DNA of 64,000 bases from Xylanibacter brevis ATCC 19188 (GTDB lineage: Bacteria; Bacteroidota; Bacteroidia; Bacteroidales; Bacteroidaceae): assembly GCF_000621725.1 (NCBI RefSeq), contig NZ_JHXM01000008.1:62001-126000 (forward strand). Reading direction: 5' to 3'. The position numbers and the translations under genes are program-made. Position 1 is the first letter of the stretch. Each line of letters opens with the position of its first letter. Below are positions 37,362 through 45,089 of the stretch, one piece after another. The notes under the pieces were generated by a model. It was not told the DNA's origin and did not search any database. It saw nothing but the letters and a program-made list of their open reading frames with translations.

Positions 37362-37417
37362 GATTTTTTGTTATCCTGTTTATTTGTTATCCTGTCATTT
37401 ATCGTGTTCGTTATCCT
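37362..37417 (-). repeat. Three AGGATAAC direct repeats between the two DUF4134 genes
   Basis: The minus strand holds AGGATAAC at 37410-37417, 37386-37393 and 37370-37377. Two of the copies sit in a 16-base tandem repeat. The last base pairs of one copy fall in the stop codon of the upstream gene. They could be binding sites or simply slippage remnants. Confidence 0.5.
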
Positions 37418-37769
37418 AAACGATGTTATATCCGAAGAAGGCTGGGAATAGAATGAATGCTCCAATCATGAACAGACAAGCCCCGATGAGCATCATAATG
37501 CTCTTAGTGATGTCACCTTCTCCAGTCGTCATCTTGAAATAGATCTGCAATGCGCCGATGATGGCAACGATAGCAGCAATGGCGTAGGAGAGGTAAACCA
37601 CATACAGCATCATTGTAACTGTATAGTCATGCGCATTCGCCAAAGCATCCGCTCCCCAGCTGTAGTCAACACCTCCACATTTGGCAGATGCTAACATTGG
37701 CTGGAAGAGCAGGATGCCAGCCGAACAAAAACCGACAATCTTATGTGTTACACCCAAACCTGTTTTCAT
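37416..37769 (-). CDS. DUF4134 protein, TraE paralogue, copy 1
   Basis: A 117-residue DUF4134 protein with a cleavable-looking N-terminal segment (ending SAKC) and two membrane helices (about 57-77 and 89-110). The YAIAAIVAIIGALQIYFKM and ITKSIMMLIGACLF segments parallel those of the neighbouring TraE copy, so the pair arose by duplication or are specialised major and minor pilins. It is the second gene of the operon and starts 4 bases inside the previous stop region. Confidence 0.85.
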   Translation of the reverse strand: MKTGLGVTHKIVGFCSAGILLFQPMLASAKCGGVDYSWGADALANAHDYTVTMMLYVVYLSYAIAAIVAIIGALQIYFKMTTGEGDITKSIMMLIGACLFMIGAFILFPAFFGYNIV

Positions 37770-38215
37770 ATGTTATTCCTTGAGTAGAAGATTTTCGGAC
37801 CACCAGGCTTCTGGTTGAGCAGCATGTTCACCATAACATCTGCCTTAGTTTCACCTGTGCTGTCAACATCCACGTCTTCCATTGAATCCTGCAAACGCTG
37901 GCATTCTTCCTCGACACTGGTATGTTCCTTCTTAATCTTTTCCTGGTACTTGTTGGCATCGTCATCATTTTCAATCCAAGTGACGGACGATGGTTCTTCC
38001 TGTTCTTCAGTGATATCATCATTAAGATGGAATCCATTAGCATCTTCAGTAATGCTAATAGGTTCTTCCTGATTCTGCATCTGACTGACATCAAAGTCTT
38101 CCTCTTCTGTCTTAGGAACATCTTTCTTCGCGTACAAATCCTGCATGATGATTGCGGAATAGTAGATGACATAGATGACTGTCAGAACTAATACGAATAT
38201 GGCAAATGCACTCAT
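37766..38215 (-). CDS. Single-pass membrane protein, first gene of the tra operon
   Basis: The likely start is the ATG at 38215, giving 149 residues; an upstream TTG at 38260 would lie within the promoter region. A membrane helix fills the first 20 residues, followed by a very acidic cytoplasmic or periplasmic region (Glu/Asp-rich, about residues 30-110). It takes the TraC/TraD slot before traE, but the sequence does not identify a family. It begins the transfer operon and overlaps the next gene by 4 bases. Confidence 0.68.
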   Translation of the reverse strand: MSAFAIFVLVLTVIYVIYYSAIIMQDLYAKKDVPKTEEEDFDVSQMQNQEEPISITEDANGFHLNDDITEEQEEPSSVTWIENDDDANKYQEKIKKEHTSVEEECQRLQDSMEDVDVDSTGETKADVMVNMLLNQKPGGPKIFYSRNNI

Positions 38216-38333
38216 TTTGATACTTGAATTTTTGGTTCGACTTAAAATTTGTGAGTGCAAAGGAACATAGATAAATCTACATAAAATGAAGAAAATTTGA
38301 ATTACAATCGAATATTAACAGGAGTTTAGTTTT

Positions 38334-38363
38334 GAGTATGATATTGCAGAAACAATCATACTC
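38334..38363. promoter_or_regulatory. 9-bp perfect inverted repeat upstream of the tra operon
   Basis: GAGTATGAT and ATCATACTC (38334-38342 and 38355-38363) are perfect inverted copies 12 bases apart, about 120 bases upstream of the first tra gene. Size and position suit an operator for a dimeric regulator controlling transfer genes. Confidence 0.4.
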
Positions 38364-38379
38364 GAAAAGGAATATAAAC

Positions 38380-38408
38380 AAAAAAAGGAGCCTCGGTTGA
38401 GACTCCTT
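38380..38408 (-). terminator. Rho-independent terminator after the primase gene
   Basis: Read on the minus strand: an 8-bp GC-rich stem (GGAGTCTC with GAGGCTCC, one G-U pair), a 4-base loop and a run of seven T. It lies 24 bases after the primase stop (38432), so it should end the replication-module transcript before the tra operon. Confidence 0.8.
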
Positions 38409-38431
38409 ATTTACATAGCAGCACAAGCTGG

Positions 38432-39331
38432 CTACAATTCGGAATTAGGCTGTTTCACCAGATAATCATTCAAATCGTTATAGGGATTGAATCTATGCGT
38501 CTCATCAATCACTATATCACCAAGAATATCTTTCATAGACTGAAATGTACGCTTGCCACCATCGTCATTGTCGAGATATGAGTGTACATATTTATATGAT
38601 GGAAGCTCACTCAAAGCCTTATCAAGGCAGTTGATGGAGTTCAATATCATAAAATCACATTGATAGGGCAGGCAAATACGGCTACTCTTTATATCGGAGA
38701 GCATCATGTACGAAAGGAAATCCATAAAGCCTTCGAAAATAATGATATGTTCCTGGATTTCCTCATTACTCTTCCTAATAAGAGTTATGTCCTTATGTCC
38801 TATACATCCTTTATAATATTGGTTTCTGATTTCGTACCCTCCAATTCTATTGCGAAAAGCGATACCGAAATAGTGCTTGTCGCGCAGGTCATAATGGACT
38901 TCGCAACAATACACACGGCTTAGATTCACATCAATCTTCCGCTTCATCATATATGATAACAGGGCTTGATGTGTAAGTGGATGGTACGCTACATTGTGCA
39001 TCTGCCCAGACTCCTGCCTTTTAGGTGGCGCATCTTTCCGATGATAAATAGCGTTAATAAAGGAGTTGCTTTTAGGCGCAAGTATGGTAAGAGCTTCACT
39101 GGTGGTCTTCACATTGTATAACCCTTTTATCAAGTCGAGAATATCACCCCCTTCTCCTAAGCCATAGTCAAACCATTCATTTCTACTGGAGTCAACCTTG
39201 AAAGAAGGTGTGTTCTCACTACGAATTGGGGAGTTGTACCAATAAATGTGTCCCTTTTGCTTTACTGCCTTGTGTCCTTCCTGTTCAAGAAAGTCCACTA
39301 AATTGATGAGTTTGGCTTGTGATATATTCAT
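38432..39331 (-). CDS. Toprim-domain DNA primase
   Basis: A 299-residue primase-like protein. The first 65 residues look like the partial CHC2-type zinc-binding end (HIYWYNSPIRSENTPSFKVD), but the cysteines are missing. The Toprim centre is clear: Glu199 in FEGFMDF and Asp254-x-Asp256 in LDNDDGGK. Such primases make short primers for second-strand synthesis after conjugative transfer or for excised-circle replication. It follows the RepA-like ATPase in the same orientation and is followed by a terminator. Confidence 0.85.
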   Translation of the reverse strand: MNISQAKLINLVDFLEQEGHKAVKQKGHIYWYNSPIRSENTPSFKVDSSRNEWFDYGLGEGGDILDLIKGLYNVKTTSEALTILAPKSNSFINAIYHRKDAPPKRQESGQMHNVAYHPLTHQALLSYMMKRKIDVNLSRVYCCEVHYDLRDKHYFGIAFRNRIGGYEIRNQYYKGCIGHKDITLIRKSNEEIQEHIIIFEGFMDFLSYMMLSDIKSSRICLPYQCDFMILNSINCLDKALSELPSYKYVHSYLDNDDGGKRTFQSMKDILGDIVIDETHRFNPYNDLNDYLVKQPNSEL

Positions 39332-39376
39332 AGCTTATAATGTAAGTATGCCAGTACATATATATAAACAGTCAAA

Positions 39377-40483
39377 CTAAACTAAACCGTCTTCATCGGT
39401 ATCTTCTGGCTGTTTTTCAGATTCCTGTTTCTGGGGGACATACTGGTAAGCCTTATCCGTCTTTAGTATCAGTCCCATCTCAATCAGGTATCGGAGCAAG
39501 CTGATGATGGTGTTTCGACCTCGTGAATAACCAATGTTAGAATAACCATCCATCAGGAGGTTAATCATCTTTGAATAACCCAGTGGAGCATTATCGCCAA
39601 CAACGCTTTCAATAGCCTCTCGATGTTGCTCTTCCGTTAATCTGGAGAAGTGCATCTTCTTGTCACGTCTGGCAAGTTCTGCCTTGTAACCTTCCACATA
39701 GTTTGGAAGACCGTTGTTGTCGATGCGAAACGCAAAAGGGGCAAATTCCTTGTCTCTAATGAACATGGCTTTCACCTCGCTCATGTTGCTGTCATCAATA
39801 TTCTTGGTAATCTGGAGCACAGTCTCAGCCTTGTTGTTCAACTCGGAACCAATATGGCCACGGGTGTTGTCATCGCCTTTGTTCAAGTGAAGCACTGTGT
39901 GAATGTGAAGGTCATAGAAACTTGACCATCGCATCAGATCATTGATAATGTCAAGAGCCTCACTTGGGTTATTGATGTCCCTGAGCAGGTCACGAACACC
40001 ATCGATGACAACCAAGCCATATCGTGAATCACCACGTAATGCCAGGCTGATGATGTCTCGTCTCTGTTCAGGAGTGTACTCACGCAAAACAAAGAAGTCG
40101 ATGAGTCCGCTTTCCTTGTTCAATGGGAGGTTGGCCAGCTTCAGTATTCGCTCCAGAACCTTATGACAATGGTACTTGCTCTGTTCCGTATCAATATAAA
40201 GAATCTTTTTCTTGTCTTCAGGTAAGTGAGCCTTATATCCAAGAATCTCTTTACCTGATATGGCAGCAGCAACAATAGCAGAAACGTTGAACGTCTTCTT
40301 ACTCTTTGGCTTGCCGACTGAAGCACTGAAGTTTCCAAGAGTTGCTATTGTTGCCCCTCCACAAGTGATGATTTCTGGAGGAAAAGCATATTCCTCAGTA
40401 ACCTTCAGCTTAATGTGCTTTAATAATTGTTCAAATGTCTTCTGGTCAATTCTCTGATTGCCTAATGTTGTTATGTCCATCAT
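39377..40483 (-). CDS. RepA-like AAA ATPase (AAA_25)
   Basis: A 368-residue RecA-fold ATPase. A modified Walker A, GKPKSKKT, lies at 57-64, and ILYIDTEQ and YGLVVIDGVRDLL give the Walker B region. The C-terminal 90 residues look like a winged-helix DNA-binding part (LIEMGLILKTDKAYQYV). Similar ATPases sit next to primases on mobile elements and act as replicative helicases or loaders. It begins 2 bases after the HTH gene. Confidence 0.82.
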   Translation of the reverse strand: MMDITTLGNQRIDQKTFEQLLKHIKLKVTEEYAFPPEIITCGGATIATLGNFSASVGKPKSKKTFNVSAIVAAAISGKEILGYKAHLPEDKKKILYIDTEQSKYHCHKVLERILKLANLPLNKESGLIDFFVLREYTPEQRRDIISLALRGDSRYGLVVIDGVRDLLRDINNPSEALDIINDLMRWSSFYDLHIHTVLHLNKGDDNTRGHIGSELNNKAETVLQITKNIDDSNMSEVKAMFIRDKEFAPFAFRIDNNGLPNYVEGYKAELARRDKKMHFSRLTEEQHREAIESVVGDNAPLGYSKMINLLMDGYSNIGYSRGRNTIISLLRYLIEMGLILKTDKAYQYVPQKQESEKQPEDTDEDGLV

Positions 40484-40485
40484 AC

Positions 40486-40953
40486 TTATTTGTTTTTATT
40501 GTACAATCCTTTTAATACTTTATCCATATGGGTGGCAGCATATTCTTCTATCTCTTCATCAGATAGAACTTTGTGCTTGGCAATCCACCTGTTTAGGTCA
40601 TCCCTTCGGATGAATACAGTTTTTCCATTGGGCTTGTAAACAGGTAATTCGTGCTTGCTCGTCAATTTATATACAAGGCTTGATGACAGCCCAAGATAGT
40701 CTGCAGCCTCATTAACAGAAAGGTATTCTTTTAAGATATACATCTTCCTTTCTATGAAAAGCAAGTGGGATGTAAGTTCTTTAAGAGTTCCAAATCTTCT
40801 GAGGAAATATTCAAGGTTGTTAAGCTTGTTTACAGCTTCTTCTATTTCAGCAGTTTGATCGAGAATACTTTTGGCTTGTTCGAGCCGATCAAGTAAACTC
40901 ATAATCTGAACGTTTTCATTCGGATTCTTGGTCGGTGTGTCTGGTTTGCTCAT
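40486..40953 (-). CDS. Excisionase-type HTH protein, copy 2
   Basis: A 155-residue DNA-binding protein. The core (about residues 77-120) is a MerR/excisionase-like helix-turn-helix: LSVNEAADYLGLSSSLVYKL, then LPVYKPNGKTVFIRRDDLNRW. If the ATG at 40953 is used it overlaps the previous gene by 38 bases; an ATG at 40902 would avoid this. It resembles copy 1 upstream and recalls the paired Xis2c/Xis2d proteins of CTnDOT, which control excision and transfer. The role here is inferred. Confidence 0.8.
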   Translation of the reverse strand: MSKPDTPTKNPNENVQIMSLLDRLEQAKSILDQTAEIEEAVNKLNNLEYFLRRFGTLKELTSHLLFIERKMYILKEYLSVNEAADYLGLSSSLVYKLTSKHELPVYKPNGKTVFIRRDDLNRWIAKHKVLSDEEIEEYAATHMDKVLKGLYNKNK

Positions 40954-41329
40954 TTTCTTGATCTATTTCGTTAAACACTCTATTATGTAACAACCAATCG
41001 TCAAGTTCGCTTCTACTGAAGTAAATGAGCTTGCCTGTTGGCTTATAGTGAGGTATTTTCCCACCACTGGTAAGTTTGTACATGTGAGATTCAGTAATTC
41101 CGAGATAATCACATGCTTCTGCAACTGATAATACAGTCTTTACCTCACTGTAGAACCTGTCAACATGCTCAATCGTTAGCAATCTTGGATTGATATAATC
41201 CAGCTTTTCTTCAATACAATGAAGTCGCTTAGGGATGTCACTGGCAATAAGTTCGGTTAGACGTTGATCTATAGAAACAATCATTTCCAGAGTACTGTCA
41301 GATAAAGTCTTACGTCTCATCCTAATCAC
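40916..41329 (-). CDS. Excisionase-type HTH protein, copy 1
   Basis: A 137-residue paralogue of the next gene, with the helix-turn-helix at about residues 75-120: VAEACDYLGITESHMYKL, then IPHYKPTGKLIYFSRSEL. The two proteins share the KPxGKxxxF/IxRxxLxxW pattern. Such small proteins bend DNA near attachment sites and help the integrase excise the element. Two hairpins lie in its 5' leader (41356-41457). Confidence 0.82.
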   Translation of the reverse strand: MIRMRRKTLSDSTLEMIVSIDQRLTELIASDIPKRLHCIEEKLDYINPRLLTIEHVDRFYSEVKTVLSVAEACDYLGITESHMYKLTSGGKIPHYKPTGKLIYFSRSELDDWLLHNRVFNEIDQENEQTRHTDQESE

Positions 41330-41355
41330 TATTTAAGTTAAACAAAATGAAGGAA

Positions 41356-41457
41356 GCCCTCCGTTACCATTGTAAACTGGTTACGGAGGGCAAAAGTACG
41401 TGTATTACAGGATGTGGGGAAGAGAGAAACGTGAGAACCAAGGTGATTCTCTCGTTT
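41356..41457. promoter_or_regulatory. Two strong hairpins upstream of the HTH genes
   Basis: Inverted repeat one: 41356-41369 with 41378-41391, 13 of 14 bases matching. Inverted repeat two: 41427-41437 with 41447-41457, 10 of 11 matching. Both lie in the 151-base gap between the unknown gene ending at 41481 and the HTH gene starting at 41329. They may terminate the first, attenuate the second, or mark a replication or transfer origin. Neither is followed by a clean T-run. Confidence 0.5.
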
Positions 41458-41480
41458 ACACCCTGACCATTTCTTTGCAG

Positions 41481-42251
41481 TTATTTGTTCGTGTTTCTTT
41501 TTCTTTGATATTTCTGACCGACTGACCTAACTGCATCATCAATAATCTTCTCTTGTGCCGACATCTCTAAATCTACAATTGAATATAATGCAGAAGACAA
41601 GGACTTTTGTGTTAATGTTCCTTTGCCTGTTGAACTTACAATGCTACAGTGATGGGCAATGACGTTCTGCCAGTTACGAATGATAAGGTTGTAGATGGAC
41701 AATTGATCGAAGAAGAATGCCACAAGTCTGTTATTGCGCGAATGTAAAGGCATCGTCATTTTACCATCCAAAAGAGAAAGAAGGTCGTCTGCGTCGATTA
41801 TTTCACTGAAGACTTTTGCTTCGTTACAGCATCGAGCAAGAATATCCAAATCTGAATGCTCCAAACAAGCACATAGATTATAATCTGAGGCTTCTCTTAC
41901 TTTGGTTGGTGCAACATAGTTGCGAGAAGATGGAAGAGTAGTGTTGAAAAGATGTAACATATCCATCAACTCAACATCGCTTACGTTTTCCTTATTGAAG
42001 AATTTCTCAACAAGGTCTCGACGCTTCGTAAGCAAAGAATCAAGAATGTGATAGTTCTTCTGGTGCTCATTCTTGCTCCAGGCATCAATGGCATCATGGA
42101 ATTCGTGGCTATAGACAAAATCATCAGCATAACGCTGATAAAGTTTGCCCTGGTTAACAACTTCGACCTGATAGAGGTCATAAGCTTCGTGGAGCATTTC
42201 GAGTAAGCCCGAATCACCACTCTTGGCAGTGGTCAAATGACCTGACCACAT
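41481..42251 (-). CDS. Unknown element protein, possibly the frameshifted end of a longer gene
   Basis: A 256-residue protein, helical and charged, of unrecognised family. No signal or membrane segment. Immediately upstream a (CT)6 tract on the coding strand (42266-42277) separates it from an overlapping 80-residue ORF in another frame; removal of one CT unit would join the two into one protein of about 335 residues. As sequenced, translation would have to begin at the ATG at 42251. Confidence 0.55.
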   Translation of the reverse strand: MWSGHLTTAKSGDSGLLEMLHEAYDLYQVEVVNQGKLYQRYADDFVYSHEFHDAIDAWSKNEHQKNYHILDSLLTKRRDLVEKFFNKENVSDVELMDMLHLFNTTLPSSRNYVAPTKVREASDYNLCACLEHSDLDILARCCNEAKVFSEIIDADDLLSLLDGKMTMPLHSRNNRLVAFFFDQLSIYNLIIRNWQNVIAHHCSIVSSTGKGTLTQKSLSSALYSIVDLEMSAQEKIIDDAVRSVGQKYQRKRNTNK

Positions 42252-42475
42252 AAATCTCTCGAAAAAGAGAGAGAGAGAAATTTTCTTTTCTCATTGCTTT
42301 TGATGTTTATTAATGTGAATAAAAATATGATTTGAAGGCTTTCGCCAATATTATTTTTCAACAAGTGGTAGCAATGAGAAGTATCTCTCTCTAAATAGAG
42401 ATATTTCATTAGTGTATGCAGTTTTTTCCAATGCATATACTGTTGTATGATGTTATCTATTTTTGGTTTATCCAT
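42233..42475 (-). CDS. Small ORF, candidate 5' part of the downstream gene
   Basis: An 80-residue frame starting at an ATG (42475). The first 40 residues (MDKPKIDNIIQQYMHWKKLH ...) look like ordinary helical coding sequence. The frame runs into a (CT)6 tract and stops 15 codons later. Its 3' end overlaps the 256-residue gene by 19 bases in another frame. It is more likely the broken 5' end of that gene than an independent protein. An inverted repeat (42382-42403) lies within it. Confidence 0.4.
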   Translation of the reverse strand: MDKPKIDNIIQQYMHWKKLHTLMKYLYLERDTSHCYHLLKNNIGESLQIIFLFTLINIKSNEKRKFLSLSFSRDLCGQVI

Positions 42476-42527
42476 AATTAGATTACTTAGATTGTTAGGT
42501 GACTTTTATTTTAATGCGAATGACAAC

Positions 42528-42559
42528 AAAAAGTGGACAAATTTGATTTGCCCACTTTT
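42528..42559 (-). terminator. Rho-independent terminator after the integrase-linked gene
   Basis: The minus strand can form a stem of about 14 bp (one G-U pair) with a 4-base loop, followed by five T. It lies 32 bases after the stop of the 352-residue gene (42591), so it should end the integrase transcript. The stem ends in A/T runs on both sides and could work in both directions. Confidence 0.75.
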
Positions 42560-42590
42560 GATGTTGAATTATTAACCTATACAAGGTTAT

Positions 42591-43649
42591 TTATTGTAGT
42601 TCATTGTTATACTCCGATGCTATACGTTTGAGTACTAAATCATATGTTTCATAAGTAGGCTTTTTTTGTAGTGAAACAATACCACTCTTCATTGTTCCTA
42701 AATTTGGTGGTGCTCCATTGATGGTGAAACACGCATGCGTTTTGACCCAGCAATTTTTATTCGTCTTAGTAAACGTGTGGTGAATGAAATAGGCGAGATG
42801 ACGTTGATCACTTATCCATTCTACAGGACGCACGAATTTACTGTTTCCAAGATTGAAAATACTAAGGAAATTGTCGTAATCAGTTTCCTTGCTTATATAT
42901 CCATATGCCACAAGCTCTTTGTACAAAGTGCGAATCCTTCTATTGCCGTATGCCGCAGTAAAGAAAGAATCTTCTTTGGGCTTAATAAGCAAGTTAAAGT
43001 CAACTTCTGGGTATAATTCCATAAGAGTCTTTGCTCTTTGAAATTGCTTGGCACTGATAGGAACGGAGGAGAGCTTATTTGCGTAATCAATATTCCATAG
43101 CTCCTCGAAGTGTGACCATTTATGTCTTGGTGCCAATTTTAATTCTTCTCCGATGGCAAAGCCAAGAATTTTGAGAGTATATAAATCTGTATCTCCTTTG
43201 GGCTGGAAATCAGAGGTCAGATAACCTGCTTTCACAGCTCTCTGAAATAGATTTTCTGCATCTTGGAAGGCAAATGCCTCAGGTAGGCTGGTAAATTTGC
43301 CTTTAGATGCTTCGATACTTTCGTTTACCAGTGACAGCAGCTTTGCCGTAGAGTCAATAACTTTGGACAAAGCATCATAGGTGCTGGTTTCTAAAACGGC
43401 TTTCCCTTCTTCTGCATAGTTCTTGATAATCTCTGACGAACCCAGAGCACTGATTAAATCAATAATTTTTGGATCAGGATTGAACAGGACGTATTCTATA
43501 ACGTTATCAACCCATTGCTCAAATTCCATTAACTCGTCAGCATATTGGGATAGATGAACCTTACCCGTAACACCTATATCATAATTAAGCTGCTTGAAGA
43601 ACTTGTTGAACTTCACAAAGCTTAGTACTGCTTCTTGTCTGCTAACCAT
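42591..43649 (-). CDS. Unknown protein co-transcribed with the integrase
   Basis: A 352-residue soluble protein. The C-terminal third has a pattern I have seen in Bacteroidales mobile-element proteins (RPVEWISDQRHLAYFIHHTF near residues 275-295, then a WVKTHACFTING segment), without a known function. It begins 25 bases after the integrase stop on the same strand and is followed by a terminator, so it likely forms a two-gene unit with the integrase and may regulate integration or excision. Confidence 0.6.
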   Translation of the reverse strand: MVSRQEAVLSFVKFNKFFKQLNYDIGVTGKVHLSQYADELMEFEQWVDNVIEYVLFNPDPKIIDLISALGSSEIIKNYAEEGKAVLETSTYDALSKVIDSTAKLLSLVNESIEASKGKFTSLPEAFAFQDAENLFQRAVKAGYLTSDFQPKGDTDLYTLKILGFAIGEELKLAPRHKWSHFEELWNIDYANKLSSVPISAKQFQRAKTLMELYPEVDFNLLIKPKEDSFFTAAYGNRRIRTLYKELVAYGYISKETDYDNFLSIFNLGNSKFVRPVEWISDQRHLAYFIHHTFTKTNKNCWVKTHACFTINGAPPNLGTMKSGIVSLQKKPTYETYDLVLKRIASEYNNELQ

Positions 43650-43674
43650 ATTGTAATAATGAATTAAGGGTTAC

Positions 43675-44841
43675 TTAATCAGATATTTTAGGAATCAAGC
43701 TTACGGCTGCCTGTTTGTTCTTATCAAGCACCTTCGCATATATTTGAGTGGTGGAAAGTTCACGATGACCAAGTAATTTTGATACTGTGTATATATCAGC
43801 ACCAAGGTCAAGCATCATTACGGCAAAGGTATGACGAGCACAATGGAACGTGATATTCTTAGTTATACCAGCAGCAAGAGCCCAACGTTTTAATTCAAGA
43901 GATATCCAAGTGCCGTAGGTGAATCCTTCAAATACACGGTCAACATCATTCCGTCGAGTACCAAGATAAGCAACAGCTTCTTCTGATATGTCCAGATATT
44001 CTTGACCACCAGTTTTCTTCTGCTTGAAAATGATGCGAGTGAAATTACCTTGTTTGTGGATTTCACCCCAAGTAAGTTTCTCTATATCACTCTTGCGTAG
44101 CCCAGTGAGGCATGAAAAGAGGAAGGTGGCCTTCAGAATAGGGTAGTTACATGGTGTGGCTGCAAGTTTCTTGACCTCTTCAATTGTCAGGTACTCGCGC
44201 TCAACCTCTTCTTGCTTGAATCCATCGATACCTCTAATAGGATTCTTAGTGATAATCCCTTTCTCAAATGCTTCATTGATACATGCGCGAAGCTTGTTGA
44301 AATATGAAACTTTTGAGTTTTGTGATAATCCCTCGAAAGCGTAAACACGCTTAGAACCTCCACGCTTTCTGGTATCTTTCTCTGCAGTGTTCAAATACTC
44401 TTTGAATCCTTGAATCCAAGCGGCGTCAATATCATCAAAAGTGGTAAACTCATCGCAATATATTTCGAGATGTTTAAGACAACTGTGCCAGTTGCCCCAA
44501 TTACCCAAAGTGTCAGGAGTTTTCAAACGTTCTTCGCACATCTGGCGATAAAAATCAAGGAAACGAACTCCTTCCTGTTTGGGCTGTCCTATTTCATATT
44601 TGCCACTAAATAGGTCAAGTTCACGTTTGGCTCGCATAGAATTAGCTACTGCTAAGGTCTGGCGGTTTTGCTCCTTCTCAATAGCAGTATTGGGAACAAC
44701 AAGGTAGAGCTTCAGATATTCTTTCACTCGCTTGCCATTAGAGTAGATGTCAAGATAGAGACTGGAACTTCCATCTGCCAGTTTCTTTTCACGAAGCTTG
44801 ACTTGTCCTCGTTGAGTTGTTGATGTTTGTTTCTTTGCCAT
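43675..44841 (-). CDS. int: Tyrosine recombinase / integrase of the ICE
   Basis: A 388-residue tyrosine recombinase. Catalytic residues: Arg249 (TGLRKSD), His333 and Arg336 (HCARHTF), His359 (LLGHREL) and nucleophile Tyr368 (TQIYAKV). The N-terminal 200 residues include an arm-binding segment and a SAM-like core-binding domain. It catalyses integration and excision of the element. Its 5' end faces the element's right end, a region full of short repeats (44882-45068), as expected for arm-type binding sites. Confidence 0.95.
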   Translation of the reverse strand: MAKKQTSTTQRGQVKLREKKLADGSSSLYLDIYSNGKRVKEYLKLYLVVPNTAIEKEQNRQTLAVANSMRAKRELDLFSGKYEIGQPKQEGVRFLDFYRQMCEERLKTPDTLGNWGNWHSCLKHLEIYCDEFTTFDDIDAAWIQGFKEYLNTAEKDTRKRGGSKRVYAFEGLSQNSKVSYFNKLRACINEAFEKGIITKNPIRGIDGFKQEEVEREYLTIEEVKKLAATPCNYPILKATFLFSCLTGLRKSDIEKLTWGEIHKQGNFTRIIFKQKKTGGQEYLDISEEAVAYLGTRRNDVDRVFEGFTYGTWISLELKRWALAAGITKNITFHCARHTFAVMMLDLGADIYTVSKLLGHRELSTTQIYAKVLDKNKQAAVSLIPKISD

Positions 44842-44881
44842 TGCCTTTATAGTTTTAACGAGTTACTACCAAATGTCGCCA

Positions 44882-44955
44882 CGGGGGACAAAAAACCATC
44901 TTTCGGGGGACAAAAAATGGGGGTGCGTCACTCTTCGGGGGACATCTGGGGGACA
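44882..44955. repeat. Four GGGGGACA direct repeats beside the integrase
   Basis: Copies of GGGGGACA occur at 44883-44890, 44905-44912, 44937-44944 and 44948-44955; two are followed by A-runs. The spacing and location at the element end suit integrase arm-type sites. This is an inference; no binding data are implied. Confidence 0.55.
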
Positions 44956-44995
44956 AAGTTAGGCAAAAATCTGCAAACAAACAATACCTAAATCA

Positions 44996-45068
44996 AAAAT
45001 CTGCAAAAATCCGAGCAATCTTTAACACTTGAAAACAAGGGATTTACGGGCTTATTTTTGCAGATTTT
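44996..45068. repeat. 15-bp perfect inverted repeat at the ICE-mnmE boundary
   Basis: AAAATCTGCAAAAAT (44996-45010) is repeated in perfect inverted form at 45054-45068, with 43 bases between. A third, direct partial copy lies at 44965-44977. The region lies between the integrase and the end of mnmE and may contain the attachment site. An alternative reading is a transcript-end structure for mnmE. Confidence 0.55.
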
Positions 45069-45089
45069 ATGTGTTTCTTTGCAATTGGA

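Larger units (their letters stand above)
1..45080. mobile_element. Integrative and conjugative element, partial (left end outside window)
   Basis: The stretch joins a tyrosine recombinase, two excisionase-type HTH proteins, a primase/ATPase pair, a CTnDOT-type transfer operon and a defence cargo, which together define a Bacteroidales ICE. The right end must lie between the integrase start (44841) and the end of mnmE (45090), because mnmE and everything after it are ordinary host genes. The left end is not in the window. No relaxase, oriT or second attachment site could be identified, so the exact boundary is inferred. Confidence 0.82.
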
